DNA from: Acidimicrobiaceae bacterium
GTDB lineage: Bacteria; Actinomycetota; Acidimicrobiia; Acidimicrobiales; Ilumatobacteraceae
NCBI GenBank assembly: GCA_020637235.1
Contig: JACJWG010000004.1
Location: forward strand, 186,001 to 250,000
Direction: 5' to 3'
Length of the DNA: 64,000 nucleotides
The notes beneath the pieces were generated by a model. The model was given only the letters and a program-made list of their open reading frames with translations. It was not told the DNA's origin and did no database searches. This document shows, one piece after another, positions 8,884 through 17,155 of this stretch. The first letter of the stretch is position 1. Each line of letters starts with the position of its first letter. Position numbers and translations under genes: made by a program.

Positions 8884-10119
8884 TCACGTGCGCAGCAGGT
8901 CCTTCGCGATGTGGGTGATCTGGATCTCGTCGGTACCGGCGTAGATCTGCAGCACCTTCGCGTCGCGGGCGAGTTGCTCGACGCGGAACTCGCTCATGTA
9001 GCCGTTGCCGCCGTAGAGCTGTACCGCCTCCATCGCCACCTCGGTGGCGGCGCGGGCCGAGTACAGCTTCATCGCGCTGGCCTCGGCCAGGGTCATCGAA
9101 CGGCCGGCGGCGCCCATCTCCATCGTGCGGAAGACGAGGTTCTGCACGTTCATGCGGGCCACCTCCATGCGGGCCAGCTTCTCCTGGATCAGCTGGAACT
9201 CGCCGATCGGCCTGCCGAACTGCACCCGGTCCCTCGCGTACTGCACGCTCAGCTGCAGGCACTCCTCGATGATGCCGAGCGCCATCGCCGCCACGCCGGC
9301 ACGCTCTTGCTGGAACGTCGCCTTCGCGCCGTCACGGCCGCCCGACGGCAGGTCCTCGGTCTCCCCGATCAGCCGATCGAGACCCACCCGCACGTCGTCG
9401 AGGAACAGCTCGCCGGTGGGCGACGAGTGCATGCCCATCTTGCGAAGCGGCTTCGACTGCACCAGACCGGGCATGCCCCGGTCGAGCACGAAGCTCAGCA
9501 CCTTGCGCTGCTCGGGAGGGTTGCCCTCGTCGAGCTTGCAGATGAAGACGATCGTGTCGGCGTACGGGCCGTTGGTGATGAAGGTCTTCGATCCGTTCAG
9601 CACGTACTCGTCGCCGTCACGACGCGCCGTCGAACGCATCGATCCGAACGCATCGCTGCCCGAGCCAGGCTCGGTGATCGCCCACGCGCCCACCTTGTCC
9701 ATCGTCAGCAGGTCGAGCGCCCAGCGCTGCTTCTGGCGGATCGTGCCCTTCGACATGATCGCCGCCGACGTGAGCCCCATGCTGACGCCCATCGCCGTCA
9801 CCATGCCCGGGCACACGCGGCAGAGCTCGATGATCGGGATGAGCGACAGCCCGCCCCCGTCGTCGCCCGACTCGGTGCGGGCCGGCGGCTCCTCGCAGCG
9901 AGCGGTGGCATCGAGGGCCGCTTGCTCCCGGGCGATCTGCTTCGCGAACCGGTCGCGCGCCATCGCGTCCATGCCGAAGGTGGCGAACATCTTCCGGAGG
10001 ATGTCGTAGGGCGGCAGGTCGCCGTGCTCCAACTCGTCGACGTGAGGACGCACCTCCTCGTCGACGAAGCGCTGTACCGCCTCACGGATCATCCGGTGCT
10101 CGTCGCTCCACTCGAACAT
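8884..10119 (-). CDS. Acyl-CoA dehydrogenase, isovaleryl/long-chain-type catalytic base
   Basis: FAD enzyme that introduces a 2,3 double bond into an acyl-CoA and passes electrons to ETF. The 411-residue protein has the family blocks AITEPGSGSDAFG (about 147-159), GSKTFITNG and QLYGGNGYMSEFRVEQ. The usual catalytic glutamate position of MCAD/SCAD is occupied by alanine (A394 in YAGTDEIQ). Instead a glutamate is present at E272 in FQQERAGVA, which aligns with the catalytic base of isovaleryl-CoA and long-chain enzymes. It is therefore probably active, with the IVD/LCAD arrangement. Between about 75 and 90 there is an acidic insertion. ETF subunits are encoded at 60.4-63.8 kb. Confidence 0.92.
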   Translation of the reverse strand: MFEWSDEHRMIREAVQRFVDEEVRPHVDELEHGDLPPYDILRKMFATFGMDAMARDRFAKQIAREQAALDATARCEEPPARTESGDDGGGLSLIPIIELCRVCPGMVTAMGVSMGLTSAAIMSKGTIRQKQRWALDLLTMDKVGAWAITEPGSGSDAFGSMRSTARRDGDEYVLNGSKTFITNGPYADTIVFICKLDEGNPPEQRKVLSFVLDRGMPGLVQSKPLRKMGMHSSPTGELFLDDVRVGLDRLIGETEDLPSGGRDGAKATFQQERAGVAAMALGIIEECLQLSVQYARDRVQFGRPIGEFQLIQEKLARMEVARMNVQNLVFRTMEMGAAGRSMTLAEASAMKLYSARAATEVAMEAVQLYGGNGYMSEFRVEQLARDAKVLQIYAGTDEIQITHIAKDLLRT

Positions 10120-10197
10120 GGCTGCCTCGTTTCCAGGGTGGGGGTCGACGCCGATGGTAGGGACCGACCGGTCCGACGCCGAAACGCGCGCCGGGAC

Positions 10198-11280
10198 TCA
10201 GACCGGATCGGTGAGCACCGACTCGGCGATGCGCTGCACGTCGGCCACCGCTGCCGCCGCCGAGCACTCGCCCCGCAGGGCCGCGCGGATGGCGAACCAG
10301 CCGGCGTCCTCCACCTCGGGGAACCGCACGTGCGGCGGATAGGTGATCATCGCCGTGGCGATCGTGTCGGTGGTGATCGCCAGCCGCCGCCGGTCGCGGT
10401 CGTCCACCGGCTCGACGTCGGCGAACGCCTGGACGTGCGCACACACGCTGCCACCCGCGGCGTCGATCGCCCCGGCCTCGTACGACGTGAGCAACCGCAC
10501 GAGATCGAGCGCGCCGTCCACGTCGGCACAGGTGGTGGGCACCGCCCATGCGTGGCAGCCGGCGTAGCTGACGCGACGGTGCGCGCCCGCCGGGTACGGG
10601 TGCGGTTCGAGCGATGCGACCTCGCGGATCGTGCCCCACCCGCCCGGCCACGCACCGGCGGCGTCGACGCGTCCGTCGAGCAGGGCTCGGTCCACCTGGT
10701 CGTAGTGCCAGTCGGGCAGATCGGACGGCGCTCGTACCGCCAGCCGGCACAGGGTGTCGACCGCCGCGACGGCCTCCGGCGAGTCGATGCACGGCCGGCC
10801 CTCGTCGTCGAACAGGCGCCCGCCTGCGCCGACCACCAACTCGAAGAACGTGCCGAACAGCCCGGACTCCCGGCCGGGGAAGCCCATCACCGTGTCGCCG
10901 GCGAGCATCGCTGCCCAGGTGTCGGGTGCGGCCGCCACCCGATCGGCGTGCGCCCACAGGATGCGTACGTCGATCAGGCGCGGCACGCAGTACTGGCGGT
11001 GGTCGAAGCGACAGAGCTCGACGGCGAGCGGCGCGAGTTCGCCCGTGTCGACCGACTCGTCCAGCGGCCGCAGCCATGCCGCCTGCGAGGGGGCGTACTT
11101 GCTGTGGGTGGCGATCACGTCCAACCGCTCACCCGCAGCCAACCGTGCCGCCACCTGAGCGTTCAGCGTGGGGTGATCGGCGTGCACGACCACCTCGACG
11201 TCCGGCGCATCCGGCGAATCGAGCAGCCGGTAGAGATGGTCGTACATGGGGCCGCCGACCAGGGCCACGCGCAGTGTCAC
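10198..11280 (-). CDS. Family 1 solute-binding-protein homologue without signal peptide
   Basis: A 360-residue protein resembling sugar-binding proteins of CUT1 ABC transporters: an N-terminal strand (LRVALVGG), PRLIDVRILWAHAD, FPGRESGLFGTFFELV, and the AGAWPGGWGTI segment of the ligand cleft. It has no signal peptide or lipobox; the first 20 residues are those of a folded alpha/beta domain. Its GTG start overlaps the SDR stop by four bases (GTGA), so it is coupled to a gene that looks like an L-fucose pathway enzyme. No ABC permease or ATPase is nearby. It could be a cytoplasmic sugar sensor or a substrate-binding subunit, but this is inference. Family placement is moderately sure, function unknown. 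Confidence 0.7.
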   Translation of the reverse strand: MTLRVALVGGPMYDHLYRLLDSPDAPDVEVVVHADHPTLNAQVAARLAAGERLDVIATHSKYAPSQAAWLRPLDESVDTGELAPLAVELCRFDHRQYCVPRLIDVRILWAHADRVAAAPDTWAAMLAGDTVMGFPGRESGLFGTFFELVVGAGGRLFDDEGRPCIDSPEAVAAVDTLCRLAVRAPSDLPDWHYDQVDRALLDGRVDAAGAWPGGWGTIREVASLEPHPYPAGAHRRVSYAGCHAWAVPTTCADVDGALDLVRLLTSYEAGAIDAAGGSVCAHVQAFADVEPVDDRDRRRLAITTDTIATAMITYPPHVRFPEVEDAGWFAIRAALRGECSAAAAVADVQRIAESVLTDPV

Positions 11281-12002
11281 GACACGATCCGCACACCCGA
11301 GATGCCGCCGTCGAGCAGGATGTCGGCGCCGGTGGTGAACGTGGTGGGCGCCGCCAGGAACACGATCGTGTCAGCCACCTCGCCGGTGCCCACCAGGCGA
11401 CCGAGCGGCTGACGGCGACGGAGGCCCTCGTAGGTGGCCTCGGGGTCGTCGGTTGCCCCGACGAGCCGCTCGACCCAGGGGCTGTGCACCGTGCCCGGCG
11501 ACACGCAGTTCACCCGCACGCCGTGTGCCACCTCGTCGGCGGCCATCGCCTTGGTGAGCGCGAGGATCGCGCCCTTCGAGGCGCCGTACACCGCTCGTTG
11601 CACCAGGCCGACGCTCGCGACGATCGAGCAGGTGTTCACCACGGCCCCGGCTCGGGCGCGGAGGTGCGGCAGCGCGGCGCGCGACATGTTGGCCACGCCG
11701 AAGACGTTCACCGCGAACACACGCTCCCACTCGTCGGGGGTGGATTGCACCACGTCGCCGACGGCGCTGATGCCGGCGTTGTTGCACAGCACGTCGATGC
11801 CGCCGTGCACGTCGACGACGCGTGCGACGGCGCGTCGGCAACTCGCCGGGTCGGTGACGTCGACCTCGTGGATCGTCTCGCCGTCGGCGACGGCGGCGAC
11901 GTCGAGACCGACCACCGTGTCGCCGAGCGCGGCGAAACGCTCCACGATCGCCGATCCGATCCCCCCGGCTGCACCCGTCACCACCACGACCCGTCCGCTC
12001 AC
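11277..12002 (-). CDS. Short-chain dehydrogenase, probable 2-keto-3-deoxy-L-fuconate dehydrogenase
   Basis: NAD(P)-dependent oxidoreductase of the classical SDR family, 241 residues. Visible are the cofactor loop TGAAGGIG (9-16), CNNAG (73-77), and the catalytic Ser126-Tyr139-Lys143 set. GTG 12002 is chosen because a GAGGGGG ribosome site lies about five bases upstream. The longer frame to 13583 is a shadow over the dehydratase gene. It is divergent from L-fuconate dehydratase, and in the non-phosphorylating L-fucose route an SDR oxidises 2-keto-3-deoxy-L-fuconate. That role is inferred from context; the SDR fold itself is certain. Confidence 0.82.
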   Translation of the reverse strand: MSGRVVVVTGAAGGIGSAIVERFAALGDTVVGLDVAAVADGETIHEVDVTDPASCRRAVARVVDVHGGIDVLCNNAGISAVGDVVQSTPDEWERVFAVNVFGVANMSRAALPHLRARAGAVVNTCSIVASVGLVQRAVYGASKGAILALTKAMAADEVAHGVRVNCVSPGTVHSPWVERLVGATDDPEATYEGLRRRQPLGRLVGTGEVADTIVFLAAPTTFTTGADILLDGGISGVRIVS

Positions 12003-12064
12003 CGCGACCCCCTCGTCGACTTCCACACGTGGCGTGCAGTCTCGCGCCACACACAGGCCACCGG

Positions 12065-12070
12065 TAGGGT
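12065..12070 (+). promoter_or_regulatory. Candidate -10 box for the L-fuconate dehydratase operon
   Basis: TAGGGT lies about 50 bases before the dehydratase ATG, giving a 5' leader of roughly 43 bases that ends in the strong GAGGGGG ribosome site. Just upstream the 117-base divergent region holds the inverted repeat GTGGCG-N10-CGCCAC (12029-12050), a possible operator for a sugar-responsive repressor. Both are weak calls from sequence alone. Confidence 0.35.
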
Positions 12071-12119
12071 TCGGCCGCCGGACGGGGGAGTCCGCGAGCC
12101 GATCGATCGAGGGGGAACC

Positions 12120-13409
12120 ATGACGCGGATCACGTCCGCCACCACACACGACCTGCGGGCGCGCACCTCGGCGTTCCTGCACGGCTCGGACGCACACCAC
12201 CCCGATCCCGACTACTCGGCCGCCTACGTCGTCCTGCACACCGACGGACCGTTCGAGGGTCACGGCATGACGTTCACCATCGGTGCCGGCAACGATCTGT
12301 GCTGTGCGGCGATCGACGCACTCGCACCGCTGGTGGTCGGTCGGCGGCTGAGCGACCTCGTCGACGACATGGGTGCGTTCTGGCGCTCGGTCACCAACCA
12401 CTCGCAACTCCGCTGGCTCGGCCCCGACAAGGGTGTGATGCATCTCGCCACCGCCGCGCTCGTGAACGCGGTGTGGGACCTGTGGGCGAAGACGAAGGGT
12501 GTGCCGGTGTGGCAGCTGGTCGCCGATCTCGAACCCGAGCAGGTCGTCGACTGCATCGACTTCCGCTATCTGCGCGACGAGGTCGACGAACACCGGGCGC
12601 TCGACATGCTGCGTTCGGCACGCGCCGGTCGCGACGAGCGGCTCGCGCACCTCCGAGCCCACGGGTATCCCGCATATGTCACGTCGGCGGGCTGGCTCGG
12701 GTACTCGGAGGACGAGGTGCGGCGCCGCTGCCGGGCGGCGATGGCCGATGGCTGGCGGAGCTTCAAGACCAAGGTGGGCATCGACGTGGCGTCCGACCGG
12801 CGTCGATGCGAGGTGATGCGTGAGGAGCTGGGCGACGACTGCCAGCTGATGGCCGACGCGAACCAGGTGTGGGACGTGCGCGAGGCGATCGACTGGACCA
12901 ACGAGCTGTCGGCGTTCCGGTTGCGCTGGATCGAGGAACCCACCCATCCCGACGACGTGCTCGGGCACGCCGCGATCCGGCGGGGTGTGCGGCCGGTCGG
13001 CGTGGCCACCGGCGAGCACGCCGCGAACCGGCTGATCTTCAAGCAGCTCCTGCAGGCCGAGGCGATCGACTACTGCCAGGTGGACGCCTGCCGGCTGGGT
13101 GGACTGAACGAGGTGCTCTCGGTGCTGTTGCTCGCCGCTGCGCGGGACGTGCCGGTGTGCCCGCACGCCGGCGGCATCGGCCTGTGCGAGTACGTCCAGC
13201 ACATCTCGATCATCGATCACCTCTGTGTCAGCGGCTCGCTCGTCGACCGCACCACCGAGTACGCCGATCACCTGCACGAGCACTTCGTGCACCCGGTGCA
13301 GGTGCGCGACGGGGCGTACGTGGTGCCCGAGGCGCCCGGCTACTCGATCGAGATGCGTGCCGAGTCGATCGCCGCGCTGACGTTCCCGGGCGGCGCCGAG
13401 TGGCGCTGA
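12120..13409 (+). CDS. L-fuconate dehydratase (enolase superfamily)
   Basis: Dehydrates L-fuconate to 2-keto-3-deoxy-L-fuconate. The 429-residue protein reads closely like human ENOSF1 and Xanthomonas FucD along its length, for example SQLRWLGPDKGVMHLATAA, GWLGYSEDEV and CPHAGGIGLCEYVQH. The KxK motif K216/K218, metal ligands D246, E272 and E299, and the Asp322-His349 pair are all present at the expected spacing, so the enzyme should be active and Mg-dependent. The start ATG has GAGGGGG just before it. The aldo/keto reductase gene overlaps its end by ten bases, making an operon, while the SDR and binding-protein genes run the other way. Confidence 0.95.
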   Translation: MTRITSATTHDLRARTSAFLHGSDAHHPDPDYSAAYVVLHTDGPFEGHGMTFTIGAGNDLCCAAIDALAPLVVGRRLSDLVDDMGAFWRSVTNHSQLRWLGPDKGVMHLATAALVNAVWDLWAKTKGVPVWQLVADLEPEQVVDCIDFRYLRDEVDEHRALDMLRSARAGRDERLAHLRAHGYPAYVTSAGWLGYSEDEVRRRCRAAMADGWRSFKTKVGIDVASDRRRCEVMREELGDDCQLMADANQVWDVREAIDWTNELSAFRLRWIEEPTHPDDVLGHAAIRRGVRPVGVATGEHAANRLIFKQLLQAEAIDYCQVDACRLGGLNEVLSVLLLAAARDVPVCPHAGGIGLCEYVQHISIIDHLCVSGSLVDRTTEYADHLHEHFVHPVQVRDGAYVVPEAPGYSIEMRAESIAALTFPGGAEWR

Positions 13410-14317
13410 CCCGATGGGGGCTCGGCACGGCTCCGCTCGGCAACCTGTACTCGGCGGTCGACGACGACACGGCACAGGCCACCGTGGACGCCGCGTGGGG
13501 CGCCGGGATCCGGTTCTTCGACACGGCGCCGCTCTACGGTCACGGGCTCGCCGAGATGCGACTCGGCCGGGCGCTGCGCGCACGCCCGCGTGACGAGTAC
13601 GTGCTCGCGACCAAGGTGGGCCGTGTCCTCACGCCCACCGCCGGCGCTCGGCCCGCGAGCATCTTCCGCGACGTCCCCGACGTGGACCCCGTGTTCGATT
13701 TCGGCCGCGACGGCGTGCTCCGCTCGATCGAGCACAGCCTCGCCCGCCTCGGCGTCGACCGACTCGACGTCGTCCACGTGCACGACCCCGACGACCACGA
13801 GAGCGAGGCCCTCGCGACCGCCTTCCCCACGCTGCTCGAGCTGCGGGCAGAGGGCGTCATCGGGTCGGTCGGGTGCGGGATGAACCAGGTGGAGATGCTC
13901 GAGCGGTTCGTCGAGCGCGTCGACCTCGACTGCATCCTCATCGCAGGTCGGTGGACACTCCTCGATCGCCGCGCCGGCGATCGGCTGCTGCCGCGGTGCG
14001 CCGAGCGAGGTGTCGACGTCTTCGTCGGCGGGGTGTTCAACAGCGGCCTGCTGGCCGACCCGCGGCCGGGCGCGACCTTCGACTACGCACCCGCCGGTCC
14101 GCGCCTGCTGGCCGCGGCGCGGGCGATGGCACTCGCGTGCGCACGCTTCGGTGTCGCGCTCCCGACCGCGGCACTGGGCTTCGCCCTCCGCCACGAGGCG
14201 GTGACACGCGTGGTGATCGGTGCCCGGTCGCCCGGCGAGGTGAACGAGAACGTCGTGGCGGCCACCGCCCACGTGCCTGCCGAACTGTTCACCGAGCTCG
14301 ACTCGCTGGTGCCCTGA
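13400..14317 (+). CDS. Aldo/keto reductase, probable L-fucose dehydrogenase
   Basis: NAD(P)-dependent aldo/keto reductase of 305 residues. The catalytic set is visible: D41 and Y46 in FFDTAPLYGHG, K72 in LATKVGR, and a histidine in VVHVHDPD. The C-terminal cofactor segment VVIGARSPGEVNEN is also typical. It resembles D-threo-aldose 1-dehydrogenase and pyridoxal 4-dehydrogenase enzymes, which oxidise L-fucose or L-galactose to the lactone. The likely GTG start at 13400 overlaps the dehydratase stop by ten bases, so it is in the same operon. It would supply the first step; a lactonase for the second step is not visible nearby. Start codon less certain than function. Confidence 0.83.
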   Translation: MALTRWGLGTAPLGNLYSAVDDDTAQATVDAAWGAGIRFFDTAPLYGHGLAEMRLGRALRARPRDEYVLATKVGRVLTPTAGARPASIFRDVPDVDPVFDFGRDGVLRSIEHSLARLGVDRLDVVHVHDPDDHESEALATAFPTLLELRAEGVIGSVGCGMNQVEMLERFVERVDLDCILIAGRWTLLDRRAGDRLLPRCAERGVDVFVGGVFNSGLLADPRPGATFDYAPAGPRLLAAARAMALACARFGVALPTAALGFALRHEAVTRVVIGARSPGEVNENVVAATAHVPAELFTELDSLVP

Positions 14318-14423
14318 TCCACACCGGGCGGGCTCGCGCCGGCGCCGAGGGCGGGCTCATTTTGCGTCCTTTTCGTCCGGTGACGTGGGCGCGGCACCGT
14401 CGTCCGCCAACCTGTCGGCCGCC

Positions 14424-14906
14424 ATGTCCCACCCGCCGGCGACCACTTCGATCAGCCGTGTCCTCGCCGATCTCGCTCGCCTCGTGCTGGCGGTCGTCGA
14501 CGGACGGGCGGCCGTCGTGGTCGCCGGGGGGCAGGACCGGCGCCGTCTGGGTTGGGCTCCGGACGAGGCGACCGAGATGACGTGGCTCGTCGGGGCCGGC
14601 GGATCACGGCGAGCGCTCGGCGACCTCCCGGACGTGCTGACGGTGCGCGCCGTCGGCGGTCAGGGGGACGAGGCGCCCGACCCGGATGCCGTGGACACCC
14701 TGGCCGAGTTCGACCGCCGCGTGGCGCTGGTCGGGTCGACGTCGTACGTGGTGGCTCCTGTGCAGACCGGCGACGTCTCGACCGATCCGTCGTTCGTGCT
14801 GGTGGTCCGCGACGACGAGCGCAGTTGGACGCCGCTCGAGCTGGCGTCGATCCGCACCGTGGCCGAGATCGCTCGGGTGTCGATCCGCAGCTGCGGCGCC
14901 ATCTGA
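14424..14906 (+). CDS. Small GAF-like domain protein
   Basis: A 160-residue soluble protein of no recognised function. Its strand-helix pattern (AAVVVAGGQDRRRLGW, SYVVAPVQTGD, FVLVVRDDERSWTPLE, then ELASIRTVAEIARVSI) is that of a single GAF-type sensory domain. I chose ATG 14424 over GTG 14385 because the extra 13 residues are low-complexity and precede the domain; neither start has a convincing ribosome site. It ends four bases before the stop of the LuxR gene, which itself carries a GAF-like N-terminal domain, so the two genes converge. A signalling role is inferred only from fold and neighbour. Confidence 0.6.
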   Translation: MSHPPATTSISRVLADLARLVLAVVDGRAAVVVAGGQDRRRLGWAPDEATEMTWLVGAGGSRRALGDLPDVLTVRAVGGQGDEAPDPDAVDTLAEFDRRVALVGSTSYVVAPVQTGDVSTDPSFVLVVRDDERSWTPLELASIRTVAEIARVSIRSCGAI

Positions 14907-14910
14907 TCGG

Positions 14911-16044
14911 TCAACCACCTGCGCGGCACCGCGCCACCAGCTCGCCCTGCGACGACACCCCGAGTTTGCGGAAGATCCGCTTCAGGTGGTTGCGCACGGT
15001 GTGCTGGCTGAGGAACAGCTGGCTCGCGATGCCGCGCACACGGTGGCCCTCGAGCAGGAGCAGCACGATCTCCTGCTCTTTCGAGGTGAGCCGGTCCAGC
15101 ACGTCGCGGCGAGCAGCCGGTTCCGGAGGTGCGCCGTCCACGGTCCGCAGGCACCCTTCGACGGCCGTCGCGAACTCGTCGGACGTTCGGTGCTGCAGCA
15201 GGATCTCGACAGCTCGCACCTCGCCGTTGGCGGCGCGCAGGCGCACCCGCTCACGGATCGACGTGCCCGGCCGCGGCGCGGACAGGAAGCGCACGAGCCG
15301 CTCGCCGGGCTCGATGGCGAGGTCGAGGAAGGCCATGCCCAGGCTGTCGGGTCCCGGCCGCCCGACGAGGCGCTGCCAGGAGGGGGCCACGAAGGTCAGG
15401 TGTCCGCGGCGGTCGAGCTCGAACACGCACTCGTCGCTCATCTCCATCAGCGACTCGTAGCGCCGCAACGACAGGTCGAGTGCCATCTGGTGCGATCGCA
15501 GCATGATCGACTGCCCGACGGCGTCGCAGGTGGCGCTCAGCGCTGCGGTGTCCGACGGCTGGAGCCGGAACGCGTCGCGTTTCGCGAAGAGTGCGAAGTA
15601 GCCCGCGCGACTCCCGCGATAGTGGAACGGCACCACCATCATCGACCGCACCTCGCCGGCCACCAGACGGTCGCGGAGTTCCGGGAAGATCGCCGAGTCG
15701 GTGGTGTACACGGTGGGCACGGCGACGTCGACCAGGTGCTGCCAGCGCGGGTCGGCGGCGAAGAGGTCGACGATGCAGTGCATCGCCGGGATCGGCTCGT
15801 GCCCGACGTAGGTGCGCAGCACGTCGGTCCCGACGACGGCGTGCCCGTGTTCGGCGCCCGGTGGGCTCGTCGGCAGCGAGGGATGACCGTGGAACACACG
15901 CTCGTCGATGACGAAGTGGATCCCGTTGCCGCCGACGAAGTGCCGCAGGGCGACGAGTGCCTCCGTCGCGGCGGCGTCGAAGCCGTCGTCCGGTGCTGCG
16001 AGCACCGCACGAGCGGCGTCGGACAAGCGTACGAAGCGGCTCAC
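14911..16044 (-). CDS. LuxR-family regulator with GAF-like and PAS-like sensor domains
   Basis: Transcription regulator of 377 residues. The N-terminal 200 residues form a GAF-like sensor (MMVVPFHYRGSRAGYFALFAKRD). A PAS-like segment follows at about 200-300 (MEMSDECVFELDRRGHLTFV). The C-terminus is a LuxR/FixJ DNA-binding domain: LTSKEQEIVLLLLEGH, IASQLFLSQHTVRNHLKRIFRKLGV. There is no receiver domain, so it probably senses a ligand or redox state directly. Start is GTG 16044 with TAGCGT at 16053-16058, eight bases upstream. It is divergent from the alpha/beta hydrolase gene, a possible target. Confidence 0.85.
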   Translation of the reverse strand: MSRFVRLSDAARAVLAAPDDGFDAAATEALVALRHFVGGNGIHFVIDERVFHGHPSLPTSPPGAEHGHAVVGTDVLRTYVGHEPIPAMHCIVDLFAADPRWQHLVDVAVPTVYTTDSAIFPELRDRLVAGEVRSMMVVPFHYRGSRAGYFALFAKRDAFRLQPSDTAALSATCDAVGQSIMLRSHQMALDLSLRRYESLMEMSDECVFELDRRGHLTFVAPSWQRLVGRPGPDSLGMAFLDLAIEPGERLVRFLSAPRPGTSIRERVRLRAANGEVRAVEILLQHRTSDEFATAVEGCLRTVDGAPPEPAARRDVLDRLTSKEQEIVLLLLEGHRVRGIASQLFLSQHTVRNHLKRIFRKLGVSSQGELVARCRAGG

Positions 16045-16170
16045 CGCTCGCGACGCTACCCGAACGAGGGGGTCGCCGGACGGGGTGATCCCCGATGCCG
16101 CGGAACTCGCGAGCGCCCACGCTCATCGGTACGACCGACGACCGGACGCACGACCGAGAGGGGGCCACCG

Positions 16171-17082
16171 ATGAACGATCCGACACCGCAGTCACCGCAC
16201 CAGGGGTGCACCGGCGATCATCTGCCGGGTCCGCTCGGCGTCGGTCGCCCGGTGCATCTGCCGGGCCGAGGGACGACCGTGGTCTGGGACGTCGCCGGGC
16301 CGGTGGGAGCACCCACCGTCGTGCTGCTGCACGGCTGGACCGCGACGGCACAGCTCAACTGGTCGGCGAGCGTCGCCGGCCTCGCCGCTCATTTCCGGGT
16401 CGTCGCGCTCGATCACCGCGGCCACGGGCACGGCATCCGCAGCGCCGGTACGTTCTCGCTCGCCGAGTGCGCCGATGACGTCGCCGCGCTGGTGCGGGCC
16501 TGGGGCGTCGGCCCCGTCGTCGTGGTCGGGTACTCGATGGGCGGCCCGATCGCACAGCTGGTGTGGCGTCGCCACCCCGACCTCGTCGCCGGCGCCGTGC
16601 TGTGCTCGACCGCCGACGTGTTCGCCGTGTCCGCCCGGGACCGCCGGATGTTCGGGGTGCTCGACGGGCTCGCCGCCGCGGCTCGGGTCGGCTCGCTGCG
16701 TCACGGTGTCGAGCGAGTGCTACGCGGCCTCGCTGCCGCGAAGGCCCGCACCCGGGCGCCCGGCGCGCGAGCGCTCGAGCAGATCGCCCGCCACGACTGG
16801 TTCGCGGTGCTCGAGGCCGGACGAGCGCTCGGCCGCCACGACGCCCGCTCGTGGCTCGGGCGGCTCGACGGTCCGTCGGCCGTGGTCGTCACCACGGCCG
16901 ACGAGGTGGTGCCGGCGGATCGGCAGCGGGCAATGGCGCGCCGGTTGACGGACGCGACCGTGCACGAGGTCGACGGGGGACACGCGGCGTGCTTCGACCC
17001 GGCGTCGTTCGGCGTCGCCGTGGTGGCGGCGTGCCGTTCCGTGGCCGGACGCGCACGTCGGTGCCACGCGATCGCTGCGTGA
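16171..17082 (+). CDS. Alpha/beta hydrolase
   Basis: Serine hydrolase of 303 residues. The fold signatures are VVLLHGWTATAQLNW (oxyanion loop), VVALDHRGHGHG, the nucleophile S122 in VVGYSMGG, a likely acid in TTADEVVPADR and the histidine in GGHAACF. The catalytic triad looks complete. Substrate is unknown; esterases and lactonases share this pattern. ATG 16171 has a GAGAGGGGG purine run ending about eight bases upstream. It is divergent from the LuxR regulator with 126 bases between, so regulation by that protein is plausible. A lactonase role in the L-fucose path cannot be excluded but nothing specifically supports it. Confidence 0.85.
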   Translation: MNDPTPQSPHQGCTGDHLPGPLGVGRPVHLPGRGTTVVWDVAGPVGAPTVVLLHGWTATAQLNWSASVAGLAAHFRVVALDHRGHGHGIRSAGTFSLAECADDVAALVRAWGVGPVVVVGYSMGGPIAQLVWRRHPDLVAGAVLCSTADVFAVSARDRRMFGVLDGLAAAARVGSLRHGVERVLRGLAAAKARTRAPGARALEQIARHDWFAVLEAGRALGRHDARSWLGRLDGPSAVVVTTADEVVPADRQRAMARRLTDATVHEVDGGHAACFDPASFGVAVVAACRSVAGRARRCHAIAA

Positions 17083-17155
17083 CACCGACGTCGTGTTCCT
17101 CGGCGCGCCTTCTGCGGCTCGGTGGCCGTCGCCGGACTCGCCGGCGGTGCCGGGC

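Noticed and set aside
10614..12119. Plus-strand N-terminal extension of the fuconate dehydratase frame
   Set aside because: The extra 500 codons cover the binding-protein and SDR genes in antisense. The dehydratase N-terminus and ribosome site begin exactly at 12120.
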